Assembly (NCBI RefSeq): GCF_000143415.4
Contig: NW_003314329.1
Coordinates: forward strand, 702,734-744,028
Length of the DNA stretch: 41,295 bases
Direction of reading: 5' to 3'
From: Selaginella moellendorffii
Taxonomy: Eukaryota; Streptophyta; Lycopodiopsida; Selaginellales; Selaginellaceae
The position numbers were made by a program, and so were the translations under genes. Numbering within the stretch: the first letter of the stretch is position 1; every line of letters begins with the position of its first letter. A model generated the notes under the pieces. The model saw only the letters and a program-made list of their open reading frames with translations. It did no database searches and was not told the DNA's origin. This document shows, one piece after another, positions 1 to 12,122 of the stretch.

Positions 1-1690
1 TGCTAATGTTTACTTGATCAACTTTACTTCCTTAGTGTTGTTAACAAAAATCTATTCAAATCAATTAGTGTGATGATTGGCATGAATGAGTGTTTATTAG
101 CTTTACAACATTCATTTTATTCTGTTAACTGTTGCTATAGTTGATTCTACTAGATTAAACTGTTATTTCCTTTGGATGATACATTCGCAAGCATTATGCT
201 TGTTTATCACCAATACTTTATGTTCTTTAAGTTGTCTTTCATAAGTTGTTTAATATATTATCTACAATCTTTAGTAATTAAGGTTTATCATTGTGTTTAC
301 TTAGTGGTATACTTACTATTAAATATTGTTGGATGGTTAATCCTATGTGTTCAACCTATAATGATCTTGATGATTCTTATTCTATCCTAGTTTATCAGAT
401 GATAACTTAATTAGACTACTTTTGTGTTCTAATGCATTTTTCATTGATAATTTAATATCTCTAAGATATCTTTGCCTATAGCTTTAATATTGCCTATCTC
501 TTGATCTTTAGGTTTGGGCCAGTATAGGTATTTTGTATGTATGGTGAAATCTTTAGTCATGGGGAAGTGACATAGAAAGAGAAGCCGGAGGCCCTAGAGC
601 AAATAAATCAAATTCATTGGTAAGGTTTACATATAACTTTAAACATGTAATTAAAGTTATTTACACAGTCACACCCTTTTAATCAAAATAACATATAGGT
701 AAGGGTATATCATCTTTTGTATGTTAGGTGACACCTAGAGTAGCAAGGGTAGTTAACTCCATTAGTCATTTCATTATTGGTGATGGTTAGAAGGTGTTTG
801 AGTTGTAATGCATTTGCATTAGATAGAGACGTTACCTCCAAACTCATTTAAATTGGTGTATTTATCATATAATGTGAACACCAAAACTTTTTTTAGAGTT
901 GTTTAGTTTAGACTAGAGTATAAGAGATTGATATTGCTAGACCCTTTATTAGACCCTCTTGTGATAATGGAATTAACTAAACATTTTAAGTGTACTTAGA
1001 CAGAATGAGCATAAAGATGGAATTCCTACATACTATTATCTAAGCAAATTTAGCTTGGTAAAGAGTTCCTATTTTGTTATGTCTTACACTGGCTAATAAC
1101 AAGAACCTCTATGTATTGAGCTCTAGTCCCTTGTTTTGCCAAAACACCCTCACTATCATACCTCATGTGTTTATTCCGTTAGGTCTTATTGACTATTTAT
1201 GGAAAGTGTCAAATCTACTAGTGAGGCATATCTATAGAAGGTAGAGATTGTCCTGAACAAAATTGTATTATTTTTGCATCTAAATTTGCAATCTAGCACA
1301 ATTCCATATAAGTTTTTATAATTGTCCCAAAAAATAATTCTTAGGAAAGCCCAAAGCGTGAATTCCTCTAGAGGGGGCAACATTGTGGAGGGTTCCAAAT
1401 GTATAATAGGGATAGTGCATAGGTCAAGCATAGCCAACTAACCTAAAGTATAATTTAGTTCCTTGCTTGCGTGCTTATCCTTTTTTACATTCGGTTTGGG
1501 TCTAGAGCTAGTATCCATGTCCTTATATTAGGCCACTGGTATGCTTAAATAGTGTTAGACTTCATTTGGCTCTGTTTTGTGTGTTAGTTCTAATATTGGG
1601 ATGTTGAATGCTCTAAAACTGTTCCAAAATCACTCTATACTCCTATCTCTTTGCTCTTTAAGTTGTACACTTCGGAGCCATTTCATAAGG
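1..1690 (+). mobile_element. LTR retrotransposon fragment (3' internal region plus partial LTR)
   Basis: Positions 1-925 match, with many substitutions, the 3' internal region of the complete element further right (about 36900-37860). For example, the stretch around a CAACATTCATTTT box at 106-120 recurs near 36946. From about 930 the sequence continues as the LTR of the same family (compare 37980-38770), including a partial form of the C/G-rich box near 1370-1390. The junction between internal region and LTR is deleted, so the polypurine tract and LTR start are missing. No coding capacity is visible; short open frames here are chance. This is an old, diverged copy in plus orientation. Confidence 0.75.
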
Positions 1691-2960
1691 TATCTTTTCA
1701 GTTCCATAGCAAAGGCTCTGCTTTGCTAAGTCTAGAGGGTATTCACCTTTAATGGGTCTCTTTAGCATTTTCTATTATGGGTTCTATGCATGGCCAAACC
1801 TAGCAACCCAACCATGAGTCCCTTTTTTAGACTCACAATACCATTGCATTGTCGTAGTTCATTTCCTTTATGTGTTTTTCCCACTTGGTCACTTTGACCA
1901 AGCCACACCATTACCAATAGTTTAAATCAACACTTTGAATTAGGAACTTTATTTCTTAACCTCACAAGGACCTTGTCTTTGTTTTAGCCATAAGACTACT
2001 TAGTGATCTAACCTTGACACCTTAACAGGTTTACCAATTCCAGACTTTTAACTTATTAACTATGACCCCAGGGGCATCCCCCACACTTTGCGGTGTGCCC
2101 AAGCTAGCCTTTCTAGCCAAAGGTTCATAACAACTAAGACTAAGTGTCCCTAACTCATTCACAATGTCCTTGGTGCCACTTGCACTAAAGTGTTCAAGCT
2201 AGATATGTTGAGCTTTCACATTAAGTAATCTAACTGTGCATCATGACTTCGGGGCATCCCCCACTTGGTGGTGTGCCCAAGCCAGTCTCGTTACTGAGAG
2301 TCCATGACCACCAAAAAATGAGTGTCCTCATATTCTAAACCATCACCATGCCTTAGTGAGTTAGAACTCGAACCCAAGCACTAAAAGGTTTGGACTTGAA
2401 CTCAACCTCCATATATGCATCTACGGATGGCATCACCTAGGATGCCTAGTGTGACTCCTTACGCTAGTGCATTAACTTATACTTAAAGCATGCTACAAAT
2501 CACAACTTAAGAATCTAGTTCCTCTGCACTGCCCTGTCCTTTCACTTGACAAGTCTATGATCATGCATGGACTTTTCCATACTTGGCCCCATAGGCCACT
2601 TCTTTTTGAAGTCAACATCTTTAACTAAGTTCTTTGTTCCCCCAACTTATCAATCTCACTTAACAAGTCACTCGACTAGCATAACATGGTTTCATGCATA
2701 AGTGTGAAAGTCTTTAACCATCAACTTTTGTTCAAAGTTATGATCTCTTTAAACATGGTTGTGATCTCTTTAAACACTCAAGGACTACTTCCTCAATCTT
2801 GATAGTCTCGCCTCCTGACAAGCTTCAAGACCACACTTTTGTTGTGCCACTCTGATTTTGTGTATTTTATAAACCACTTACACTTATTTTTCTAGGTACT
2901 AATCTACCTAAAATTGTCTGTAGGAACCTTAAAAGGACTCTCTTCTTTAGCTTGCTAAGG
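1691..2960. repeat. Degenerate repeat DNA with two related GGGGCATCCCCCAC boxes
   Basis: No gene is seen. Two related blocks, about 2065-2130 and 2245-2310, both contain GGGGCATCCCCCAC followed by a GTGTGCCCAAGC box. The reverse complement of the box reappears at about 40985-41000, downstream of the Gypsy pol relic, so this region is probably part of the LTR or flank of that second family in reverse orientation. Family assignment is inferred from this shared box only. Confidence 0.45.
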
Positions 2961-3722
2961 TGTAGCACACGTGGTTTTTACCCTTTATCCTATAGTGATT
3001 TACCATAGGATAACCACAAAGTGGAACCTAAACCCTCTTTGTGCCACATGTCATATGCCATGTGTTCAAAGGAACATGGTGTAAAACCCGAGTTTCAAAG
3101 CCTTGGACCACTGAAAGAAGGAACGGTGCCAAACTCCAAAGCATGGAGCCAAGGATTAATGCCACTAGGGCACAAAACGACTCCTAAGCATATAACCCAA
3201 GGAGCAAAGGGATAGGAGCACAAAGTGATTTGGAATAGTCTTAGAGTATCCAACATCCCAATGCTAGGATTAACACACAAAACGGAGCCAAATGGAATCT
3301 AGTGCTATTTCAGCATATTGGTGGCCTAACGCAAGGACGTGGGTACTCCACCAATTAGCATGGTATGGAGCTTGGGCTTAGACTTAAACTGGATGTAAAA
3401 CAAAAATAGGCACGCAAGCAAGAGCTAGACTATGCCTTAAGTTAATTAGCCATACCCAACTTACCCACTATCCCTACTATACATTTGGAACCCCACCCCC
3501 CCCCCCGCTTGAGGAATACACACTTTGGGCTTTCACCCAAGCCTCCCTTAGTACCAGGAGTTAGTCTCTAGGACAAGCTCAAAACTTATTAAATATACAA
3601 TATTTGTAGATTGTGAATTTAGACATAAAACAAACACCATTGTGTTTAAGCCCATCTCTATGAATATGCTAAATAAATAAATCTGGACACTTTTCATAAA
3701 TAGCATTTGGGACCAAAATGAG
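2961..3722 (-). mobile_element. Truncated LTR, same family as 37888-39011, reverse orientation
   Basis: It begins with TGTAGCACACGTGG, the reverse complement of the 3' end of the LTR at 37888-39011. It runs through the CCTATRGTGATTTACCATAGG hairpin, the CACATGTCATATGCC region, a poly-C tract near 3495-3507 and the CTTTGGGCTTTCACCC box. Similarity stops near 3722, so the 5' part of the LTR is lost. Open frames in it are not genes. Confidence 0.8.
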
Positions 3723-5027
3723 TGGTATATTTAACTTTTTTATCCCAATAAAAAGTCTTGGATAGTTAACTTCTACCAATCGAATCAATTATTTTGCACC
3801 TTTTGCTTAGTTGCCTCATAGTTGTCAAATCCTACAATGCATTGCTAGTGCTTTCACACCTCCATCATTATTTGGGTCATCACCTTCTAACCGCATGCCT
3901 TCTAACTTAGGCTATTCCATTCTCATTTCCATTAGGATTCCTTTGGCAAGGGGTTCTCATAAACTCGCCAACTTAACCTCAAGGCATCACACCTTGGCAC
4001 ATTTGGTGTCTCCACACTATAAGCTTCACGAGCCTACCTTTATGACACTTCGCACTTGTGTTTAAGTCTTTGCCAAGACCAATATAGTCATTTCTTATGC
4101 TAACTATTAGTTAGCACTACACCATAGCATTCATATACAACTCTGTGTTAAAGTTTTTTTCTTCTGGGAACACATTTCCCACGACTTTGGTATGGTGCCT
4201 TTTGCCATTAATAAGATACACACTATTCCCATATTTGGATTTTATGATCCTCCCTATTCCTGGTAGGGTATGACATACCTCAATCCAAATGCTTCCACTA
4301 GTCCTCTAGGACCATTTCTTGACTCCACTTGAGTCATCCAACTTTTTGGACTTTCTTAATTCAATAACCCATAAGGTCCTAGCCTTCTAGCTATTTTTGA
4401 GGTATCAGTTCACTACAATACATTTTCCTGTATTCATGTCCTACTCATAAGAACTACCTTTGCAAGTGTTATTTCGACACTTGATTATTTTCCATTCCCT
4501 ATGGGCTAGCTTTGCCCTTTAGGATTATCTTCTATATGATGAGAATACCAATTCATCTTCTAAGCACACCCCCAACTCCTGGGGTTTTTTCCTAGCATTT
4601 ATAAAAGGTAGCCCCTGCTACCATTTCAAAGACTTGTGTCCTCATCTGTATTTGACTTCCCACAATCATTAATTCTAGTCTTAAATTCACGAGCACCAGC
4701 CTCTACTATATGAGGATAATCTTGTGACTCCATTGTTTTGGGGTCTCTCTTTTTCTTGTGATCCCAACGATAGTTGTTTACCACAACTACATTAGCTAGT
4801 TTGTTATGTTAAAATCTCATCTAGATCACATCCTCAACTCTCTAAGGCAATCCTTATACTGTTCCTAAGATCCCAAAGTCATTCCCAAATTGGCACTTTT
4901 TCTATCCACCACATTACCAACATGTTCACTTATAAACTAAAGTGGAGAGTCACGCCCTTTTGACATGCTACTCTTCGAGGATAGGCCCACTCCTGAGACC
5001 TTCCAATGCCAAGACAAGTGGTGATAT
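3723..5027. other. No gene recognised; probably decayed retroelement DNA
   Basis: I find no convincing coding frame, RNA gene or clean repeat boundary. Both strands are rich in stops. The composition resembles the neighbouring LTR fragments. It ends exactly at the terminal repeat of the DNA transposon at 5028. Confidence 0.4.
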
Positions 5028-5049
5028 GCTCTATTTCGTTAAAGTGGGA
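5028..5049 (+). repeat. Terminal inverted repeat, left end of copy A
   Basis: A 22-bp sequence starting GCTCTATTTCG and ending TGGGA. It is identical to 13094-13115 (same orientation) and to the reverse complement of 24707-24728. Here the similarity to the 24728 end continues inward for about 200 bp, so 5028 and 24728 are the same type of end (the transposase end). Confidence 0.85.
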
Positions 5050-5744
5050 TTTATTCAGTAAAATGGGACTAGGTACAAATTTTCAAGTATTTGAAAATGA
5101 CGTGAAATTATATGTTTTTTGTCCAGGGGCTAGACATATCTGGGGCATGGTGACTAGCGCGGTGACTTTGTGTCCAGACTGAGTCCATCTGGTTGTATAA
5201 TAAATCTCATTGTCAAGGTAAACAAGCCGAATCTGAAGCTAAAGAAGAGCGATGGCATGCGCGCACACATTATTTGTTTGTTCATTGAGCGTGTGGTGAG
5301 CTTTCCAAGATGAACGTCATTCCTATTAGCCAGACATATAACTTAATGGTGAGAACATTTAGATATTATTCAATGTTATCTTTTTCTAACGAATCTAATT
5401 GTGAAGGTGTAGCAAGAGGCATTGCTAGTCTGGAGAAGTCATTTAACTCATTTGACCCTTAGTGTATTTTCATGAAACTAAATAACATTCATATTATTAA
5501 GGAATTTCTCTAGTACCTTTTTTTTACGACATAGAGGCTTGCATTTCTTTCAAAGGTGATTTAGTAAAAGGCCTGAGGGCACATGCCATTCTATTTCTCA
5601 GACCGGTATTAAGATATACTAGTGCAAAGGGAAAAAGGTATTTGGTGATCAAGTAAATGGCATGAGGGCACACGCCATTATAAGCCTAAGCGCTAGTGGA
5701 CACCTCCTTTTTGGTGTCACGCCTCATGCCATCACGCCATGCCA
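5050..5744. other. Subterminal region of copy A, 3' of the transposase gene
   Basis: Noncoding. The outer 200 bp are nearly identical to the right end of copy B. The inner part holds several full or partial copies of the 22-bp palindrome: a full copy at 5657-5678 and partial ones at 5252-5271, 5571-5589 and about 5716-5750. Subterminal clusters of this kind are where transposase-binding sites usually lie; that role is inferred. Confidence 0.55.
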
Positions 5745-8700
5745 TCACGCCTCCTCTGATTCAGATTCGGATTGTTCATCTTGAAATAAAATACATTAGA
5801 AACTTAGTAAAGGAATATTAATGAATCTCACCTTGAACCCGGGTTATGAATGCTCTTCCTGCATCTCTTGCATGGTCTAGCAAGGTGATGGTGGCACTCT
5901 GCTTCCGCATCCAACCATGCACAACATTATCCACCGATATGCTCATGCTGGGATCCCTTGGATTCAGCACCCATCTCTTTTCTAGGCAATCCTTCGTATA
6001 TCCGGAACTTGGCTTGAACCACTCCACAGTTGCATTGAAGGAGTTAGTTTCCGCGTCCTCCTCTGCATCAATGATGCAGCGCCCCACCCATATCATTTGT
6101 TTTTTATTACTGGGTCTGACAAGCACGACCATTCCTTTGCAGACCTGTACTGGATTGAATGCTGAATCCGGCTTCTTGTTCCTCGGCCCACAATAGTGAT
6201 CCTCAACATCGTTATCTGTCACTGCATTTCCAGAGGACATTGTTCCGCTACTATCTGGTGCTCTGGGTTCTGGCCAAAAGGACTCTTCCAATTCTTCATA
6301 TACAACCGGCCCATTTTGGATAGCAGATATAATCTTCTCCCAGTATCCGAGCAAAGGCTTGCACCTCTTAAAATAGGATTCTCCACCAAACACCAACCCC
6401 CTCTTCCAGAAGGCAATATGCTGTCTAATCCCGGCCACTATACTTTCCTGGTCTTTGAGTCCATCCGGGTGCATCGGCCGTGGGGAACCCTGAGGAATCA
6501 TAGGTTCCCCAGTTATGGGATCTCTCTTGAAGAGTTCAATGCCGTCCACTGGCAACCACACTGTGTCCCATTCTCTCATCTTGTACCTCATCACTAGAGC
6601 ACCTTCACGCATGCTGAAATGAAACTGAAGAGGCTTGGAGTGGCCAATCAGCGTTTCGGATCTGTCTCTGATGTAGCCTCTTACAAACCCCTTAAAGTCT
6701 GGAACCTCTGTCACAAGTGCAGCTTCAACAGTGCCTTTGATGCAGTTTTGGAATTCATCGTAGAGTTGTGGGAGGGTGAGGACATTGGATTGCCGGAGGG
6801 ACTCTGCCAGGTGACTGAACATGGCATCGATGTCTTCATGAGTGTGCCCAACCATGAGAAAGCCAAGTGTAACCGTTTCAAATATGCCTTTGGCAACAAG
6901 CATCGCCAAGTACGCGAAGACGTACATGTTTTTGTTCTCACTGCCAGCATTGTCTGTTTGGAGCAGAAGATGGGGTGGAAGGCCACATCGGCTGCAAGAA
7001 CTTCCTTGAGATTCTGCTTCGTTTGGATGAGGCTGTGCATTCACCGGGCGACCAGCCTCGTCGGAATGGCATGAGGCCTCACGTGATAACCCTACAATCT
7101 GACGGCCAACATATTCACTGGGATGGCATGGGGCCCCACGCGATACTGCAAGCCTTTGCTCCTCCTCCAGCTGAACCCTGTATGGGGTTCGATTGACAAG
7201 GGCCTTATGCAAGGGTTGGCCGTTCAGCTCAGTCTGCGCACTTTGCAGAGACCTTAAGTGTTTTGCTAGGGACGCAATCATCATGTTTGCACCCCCGCCA
7301 CCCCATAGAGGTACAAAGAAGTTCCCATAGTTTTGGGCACCATGCCCATGAGCGATTATGCCAAACAGAGACACAGGCAGCTACATGGATGAAGAGATTG
7401 CCTTGGGGGCAGGATTGAGTCGAGGTAAGCACGTCTTTTTTTGGTCCATTTTGTCGTGGATGATGCAGAGGTAAGAGTCAGGTCTCTCCATGGAGAGAAT
7501 TCTGTTATGATAATATGCAGTCCTGCAGCTTCTCTGCTTGATGTTGTGGTCGAGCCGCCTTCTAACCAACGTCTCTCGCTCTTGAGCGCTGCAAGAATTC
7601 TTCAACAAAGCCATTTTGATAGCAGTGCACTCGTCACACTTTGAAAAGCTGGAGTACTTTCCTATACTCACATCCCTGAACCTGTTGCTCCACAATCTAC
7701 TAAATCTAGATTGGCTCAGCTTCCTGTAGCCATTACTCTGGAGTTCCTGATTTACATCTTCCAATATGGCCCCCTTGGTATACATGGAAGGGAGAACTCG
7801 TTGGGTGTCTCGTGTTCCATCTTCCAAGAGGCGGGCTTTATGTGGTTGCTGCTCGCTACATGTCTCGACAAACCTCTTGAAGATTGCCTCTCCATATACA
7901 ACATGACCCCTGGTTTTGTGCGTACCATCGTTCCCATGGACTGCCTGTTGAACCCTTTGTTCCTCGAACTCAGTTTTGATTCTATAGAATGTGGTTCGAG
8001 GGACTCCATAAATGATTCTCCATGCCTTCATGCAGACCAAACCCCTCTGGAAGACCATGCCCCCCACCTGATGTTCTGAAGCATCAACAGATGACCATAA
8101 TGCCTCATACACAAAATTGCGAGCTGCCTTCAGGACAGGACAATGTCTTGTATCTTGTTCTCTCCTCTTCAATAGCATCCCAATCAGCATGTTGACAGCA
8201 CCTCCTCTTGCAACAAGCAACTGTCGAGACCATTCGAACCTCCATCGCCATTTTCTGCCTTTTCGGTTCATTGCTCAGATCCCTTTGGCTGTGCTTTAGG
8301 AAGGTGTACTTTCTTTTCCCATGAAGAGATGTTCTGTCATCAGTTGTAGTGGTGTTTGATTGTGAATCCTTCACATTCTCAAACACTAAGTGCCTCAATT
8401 TCCATCACACAATACTTCCAATAGTTAGACTGTTTTCTTCTGTGTCAACAACCTTTAAAATCGCAACTCCAATATCATCCCAGCCCAATTCTTGATTAGC
8501 AACTACATCTCTTGGATCAACAACTGTGGCTAAGCCCTTAGCTACCACCTCTCCCTCGGGGTTGTTTAGAAACACCTTTTCCTGAATCCATGTAGCACGG
8601 TTCTTAAGATCCACGGAGGGAACATGCGTCACACTTGCGCTGTCCCCAACATTTGCTTTCTTCTGAAGATTTTTCAAGGCAACAACAACATTTACCCCGA

Positions 8701-8890
8701 CGACCATCTCTCCTCGTTCAATAGCGACCACATTCCCATTGAAGACAGTCTCTACTGATACAGCAGCATTGCCTTCCCCAAGCCTTTGACAGTGTATAAC
8801 AAAGTTCCGATCCATAGACACAAGGGTCCCTTTTGCAACTCTCTTCCCACCATTCAAAATGTAAACCTTTTCCCCAACCCTGAAGGCCAT
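5745..8890 (-). pseudogene. DUF7869-like DDE transposase, copy A (core present, gene damaged)
   Basis: Read on the minus strand from ATG at 8888-8890 (a possible splice acceptor lies just upstream). The N-terminal part carries two similar beta-rich units of about 60 residues, each with a VAKG/VAEG-like turn, reminiscent of DUF8039-type modules of plant transposases. The middle has FSKCDECT and IIHDKMDQKK (acidic residues at 7453-7455 and 7444-7446). The core has QTDNAGSENKN (Asp at 6952-6954) and VGHTHEDID (6826-6846). These conserved acidic blocks match my recollection of DUF7869 proteins, thought to have an RNase-H-like fold; assigning them as catalytic is inference. The last exon (5745-5779) follows a 52-bp intron (5780-5831) and ends DEQSESESEEA with TGA. 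Damage: TGA at 8405-8407 (CGG in copy B), a frameshift near 8130-8150 and an in-frame TAG at 7381-7383. A further short intron may lie at about 7030-7160, where two palindromes interrupt the frame. Confidence 0.75.
7066..7144. repeat. Pair of 22-bp palindromes inside the transposase gene
   Basis: Full palindromes at 7066-7087 and 7123-7144 lie between the upstream part of the transposase and the block containing QTDNAGSENKN. The frame stays open through them, but the encoded residues look unlike the flanking conserved blocks. On the minus strand an in-frame GT...AG interval could remove one or both. As in the accessory gene, the palindromes probably sit in an intron or tolerated linker; I cannot fix the splice sites. 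Confidence 0.5.
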
Positions 8891-9254
8891 TCTGAAAGTG
8901 CAGAAAAGAAGTTAAGACCATACAAAAAATGATTGGAGAATGGCCTAAATCATAACATACCAAACAACCTCTATAGCATGAGGCCACATGCCATTATTCA
9001 AACATGCTATTGACACCCACATGAAATTTCGCATTCACAAAATTGGCATGAGGCCTCATGCCATCTTGATATACACACAGCTGCAGGCAAGTAAAAACAT
9101 ACATGACAATACGCTAGCCATGAAATTGCAAGGGCCCAAGATGGCATGTGGCCTCATGCCATTTCTAAATGTGGTCCTAAGCCATTCCATGGTGAACATT
9201 CCAGGAAGCCCAAGTGCCGAATATCAAGAGGAAGCGGTAGCCACACCAAAGACA

Positions 9255-9345
9255 GTGCCGCTCGCAACACCACAACTACTCGTAGCGCCGCTCGCAACAC
9301 CACAACTGCTCGTAGCGCCGCTCGCACAAACTGCCACTCGCATAA
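9255..9345. repeat. CpG-rich minisatellite near the transposase 5' end
   Basis: Units of about 30 bp with the core GCTCGCAACACCACAACT repeat with small changes and then degrade into GCTCGCA tracts up to about 9440. The inverted counterpart in copy B is at about 22250-22370. The position between promoter region and transposase suggests 5' untranslated or promoter-proximal sequence. Confidence 0.65.
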
Positions 9346-9504
9346 ACTGCCGCTCGCAATGCCGCAACCGCTTGTAGACGCATAAACCATAGCTCACAAC
9401 ACCGCTTACACAAGCAGCGCTCACTGCGCTCAGCGGAACCAAGAACACGGCGCACAAAAATGATAGACCTAGGAATGAGTTCGAGAATTCAAAAATAACA
9501 CACG

Positions 9505-11433
9505 CTTGAACGTCACATCAAATCCTCTAACAAACCAGATCTTATGATTCCTCTGACAAATTTCAAACTGAGTAGCTTCTAGACTTTGCTGTCGGAGGTT
9601 GAACTTTGTCACATCATGTCCTTGCCTCGATCCAGCTGTGCCATGTCAGTGATTCGAACTTTGCCATGCCGTGTCAGCGATCCGCGCCAAAATTATTCGC
9701 CGTGTAAAGGAATAATTATGTTGTGTGTGTACGTCCATTTATGGCAATATATGGCCACACGCCATTCAAAGAATAATGCTAGTCGAGCATTTTTTTGTGC
9801 ATTTTTGTGTTCAAAATTGCATGAGCCCACACGCTATAAAGTTTACCTGTACCAAAAATAGAAACAGCTTTATTTACTTGGGAATTTAAGTGGTTGAGGC
9901 ATTTTTAAACTTACAAACACATGCCCTACTTACATTCCTTTGGTTGCTTAAAATTCAAAAATATTATAAACCTTTCTTTTTGCATTTTCAATGTTTTCAA
10001 TTATGGTTTTTGATTTTCGCAGGACCAGCCTAGTAATCTATTTGCATCCCGTCATGTTTATAGCTAGCTTTCGTTTGTCCCATTCGCTAGCCTGAGATAC
10101 ATCTGCTCGGCATCTGCCTCTTACAGCATTTGCCCAGAAAGGGCATCTTTCTTCACGCAGCATTTGCCACATGTTTAGGGTTTAGGGTTTAGGGTTTAGC
10201 AATTCAGTAGCTTGATAAACATGCAAATACAGAACTTGATGCAAAATCCTTTGATATGTCACAATGCCCCTAGGACCATAAACACATTTCAATAGAGAGG
10301 GTCCTTTCATTTCATAACTCCTTACGTAGATCTTGGTGAAACCAGAGTTAGTGAAGTTAGTTTCTTGTGATCCCACATCTGATTGTGATGTCCCCTTGCA
10401 GTGTCGATGGAAAGGTCAATGCACACCAAACTGTAAAATCTTGGAGCAAAATAACGGTCGGATCTATGGCAAATGCCCCTGATACATTGTAAGGCTCGTG
10501 TGGTCTCATGTGGTGTCCGATCGAGATGCTTCTTTGCAGGGTCATCAAGAAAGACATTGTATACCATTTTGTAAAATCTAGTTGCGATCTAACGGTTGGA
10601 TCTCCAGAAAACTAAAAAAATCTCGCACGTGTCAGAATATTCTAGGAATATACTCCTATGTGCCCCTTAAAATGGCATGCGGCCCCACGCCATTCAAGAG
10701 ATAACGCCAGATGACGCCGAGCATTTTTTGGTGCATTTTTTGGGATCAAAATTGCATGAGCCCACACGCTTAAACGTCACATCAAATCCTTTGACAAACC
10801 AGATCTTATAATTCCTCTGACAAATTTCAAACTGAGTAGCTTCTAGACTTTGTTGTCGGACGTTGAACTTTGTCACATCATGTCCTTGCCTCGATCCAGC
10901 TGTGCCATGTCAGTGATTCGAACTTTGCCATGCCATGTCAGCGATCCGCGCCAAGATTATTCGCCGTGTAACTGCTCGGCATCTGCCACTTACAGCATTT
11001 GCCCAGAAAGGGCATCTTTCTTCACGCAGCATTTGCCACATATTTAGGGAGGGTTTAGGGTTTAGCAATTCAGTAGCTTGATAAACATGCAAATACAAAA
11101 CTTGATGCAAAATCCTTTGATATGTCACAATGCCCCTAGGACCATAAACACATTTCAATAGAGAGGGTCCTTTCATTTCATAACTCCTTACGTAGATCTT
11201 GGTGAAACCAGAGTTAGTGAAGTTGGTTTCTTGTGATCCCGCATCTGATTGTGATGTCCCTTTGTAGTGTCGATGGAAAGGTCAATGCACACCAAACTGT
11301 AGAATCTTCGAACAAAATAACGGTCGGATCTATGGCAAATGCCCCTGAAACATTGTAAGGCTTGTGTGGTCTCATGTGGTGTCCGATCGAGATGCTTCTT
11401 TGCAGGGTCATCAAGAAGGACATTGTATACCAT
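9505..11433 (+). repeat. Internal direct duplication specific to copy A
   Basis: The block starting near 9505 (ACGTCACATCAAATCC) recurs at about 10770, and the blocks at 9590-9705 and 10105-10567 recur at 10855-10970 and 10975-11433. Copy B has only one version (about 21030-22110). The second unit lacks the roughly 390 bp between its GCCGTGTAA and the CTCGGCATCTGCC block, so it is a duplication with an internal deletion. The palindrome at 10672-10693 lies in the spacer. Confidence 0.75.
10173..10199 (+). repeat. Interstitial telomere-like repeat (TTTAGGG)n
   Basis: About four head-to-tail TTTAGGG-type units. A shorter degenerate copy is at 11043-11066 in the duplicated block, and the matching inverted copy in B is at 21408-21432. 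In plants short AAACCCTA telo-boxes in promoters bind Myb-type factors. The position between two divergent genes suggests a regulatory rather than chromosome-end role (inference). Confidence 0.8.
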
Positions 11434-11734
11434 TCTTTATTTAGCTGAACATCTGGCATTTTTGGAAATACAAGATGCTTTGGAATATCCAATCATGCAT
11501 GGTATAAATATAGCGAGGGTATTAAATGATATCCCAATCATGATCTTTCTTTTGGATTTCGCGTGCATGCAGTCCGAGGAATGATGACGTTGCGGATTTC
11601 TTTTGGATTTCACGTGCATGCATGCGCGCGGTGATCCAGAAATTAATGGTGGCGCCCAAGTCCGAGGAATGATGACGTTGCGGGATTACCAACCGTCGTG
11701 ACATTTCGCGCGTGTGAGGTTAGGTTTTGCATTT

Positions 11735-11930
11735 TGCTTCGTACTCACGCTCGCATCGCGCTCGCACACTCGCGCTCGCATTGCGCTCGCACTTGTGATC
11801 ACGCTCACATTCACGCTCATCTACCTTCTCTACAGGTTTCTTGTGTGCATCGGCGTCCACTCGCGCTTGCATCACACTCGCGCTCACATCGAGCTCGTGT
11901 GCATCAGCGTCCACTTCAAGACACACCCAG
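11735..11930. repeat. CpG-rich tandem tract upstream of the accessory gene, copy A
   Basis: Repeated CGCTCGCA/CACTCGCGCTCGCAT octamer-like units, followed by CCGCCAACTCCGCC-type repeats to about 11975. The matching tract in copy B is at 20460-20740 in inverted orientation and is longer. Likely promoter-proximal or 5' untranslated sequence of the accessory gene. Confidence 0.6.
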
Positions 11931-12122
11931 TTTGTAACTTCGCCGCCAACTCCGCCGCCCACTCCGCCACCCACACGCAGCCCACTTGGCGTCCCGGGAG
12001 ATTTCAGCACCACTCTCCAACTGTAAGTGGCAGAGTAGCCTTGCTGCTACGATCCGCTGCACACACAGTGCACATTCGCCAGCGAGTCTGGCGTCGATTG
12101 TCATGCCTCCATTCGGCTTCAA

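Larger units (their letters stand above)
8891..12122. promoter_or_regulatory. Divergent intergenic region of copy A (bidirectional promoter, enlarged)
   Basis: The transposase gene reads left and the accessory gene reads right from this region, so both promoters should lie here. In order it holds: palindromes at 8973-8994, 9043-9064 and 9141-9162 (the last two 98 bp apart, the spacing used in copy B); a CpG-rich minisatellite (9255-9345); a directly repeated block of over 1 kb (9505-11433); telomere-like repeats (10173-10199); a palindrome at 10672-10693; and a second CpG-rich tandem tract (11735-11930). Short open frames here are not supported as genes. A clear TATA box or transcription start was not identified. 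Confidence 0.55.

Noticed and set aside
172-4065. Short open frames at the left (for example 172-390, 3811-4065)
   Set aside because: No domain or codon pattern; they lie in retroelement fragments shared with noncoding copies elsewhere in the window.
5846-7074. Plus-strand open frames opposite the transposase
   Set aside because: They mirror the conserved minus-strand coding sequence and contain no recognisable motif.
9988-11066. TTTAGGG repeats as a chromosome end
   Set aside because: Only about four units, internal, and duplicated at the matching place in both transposon copies.
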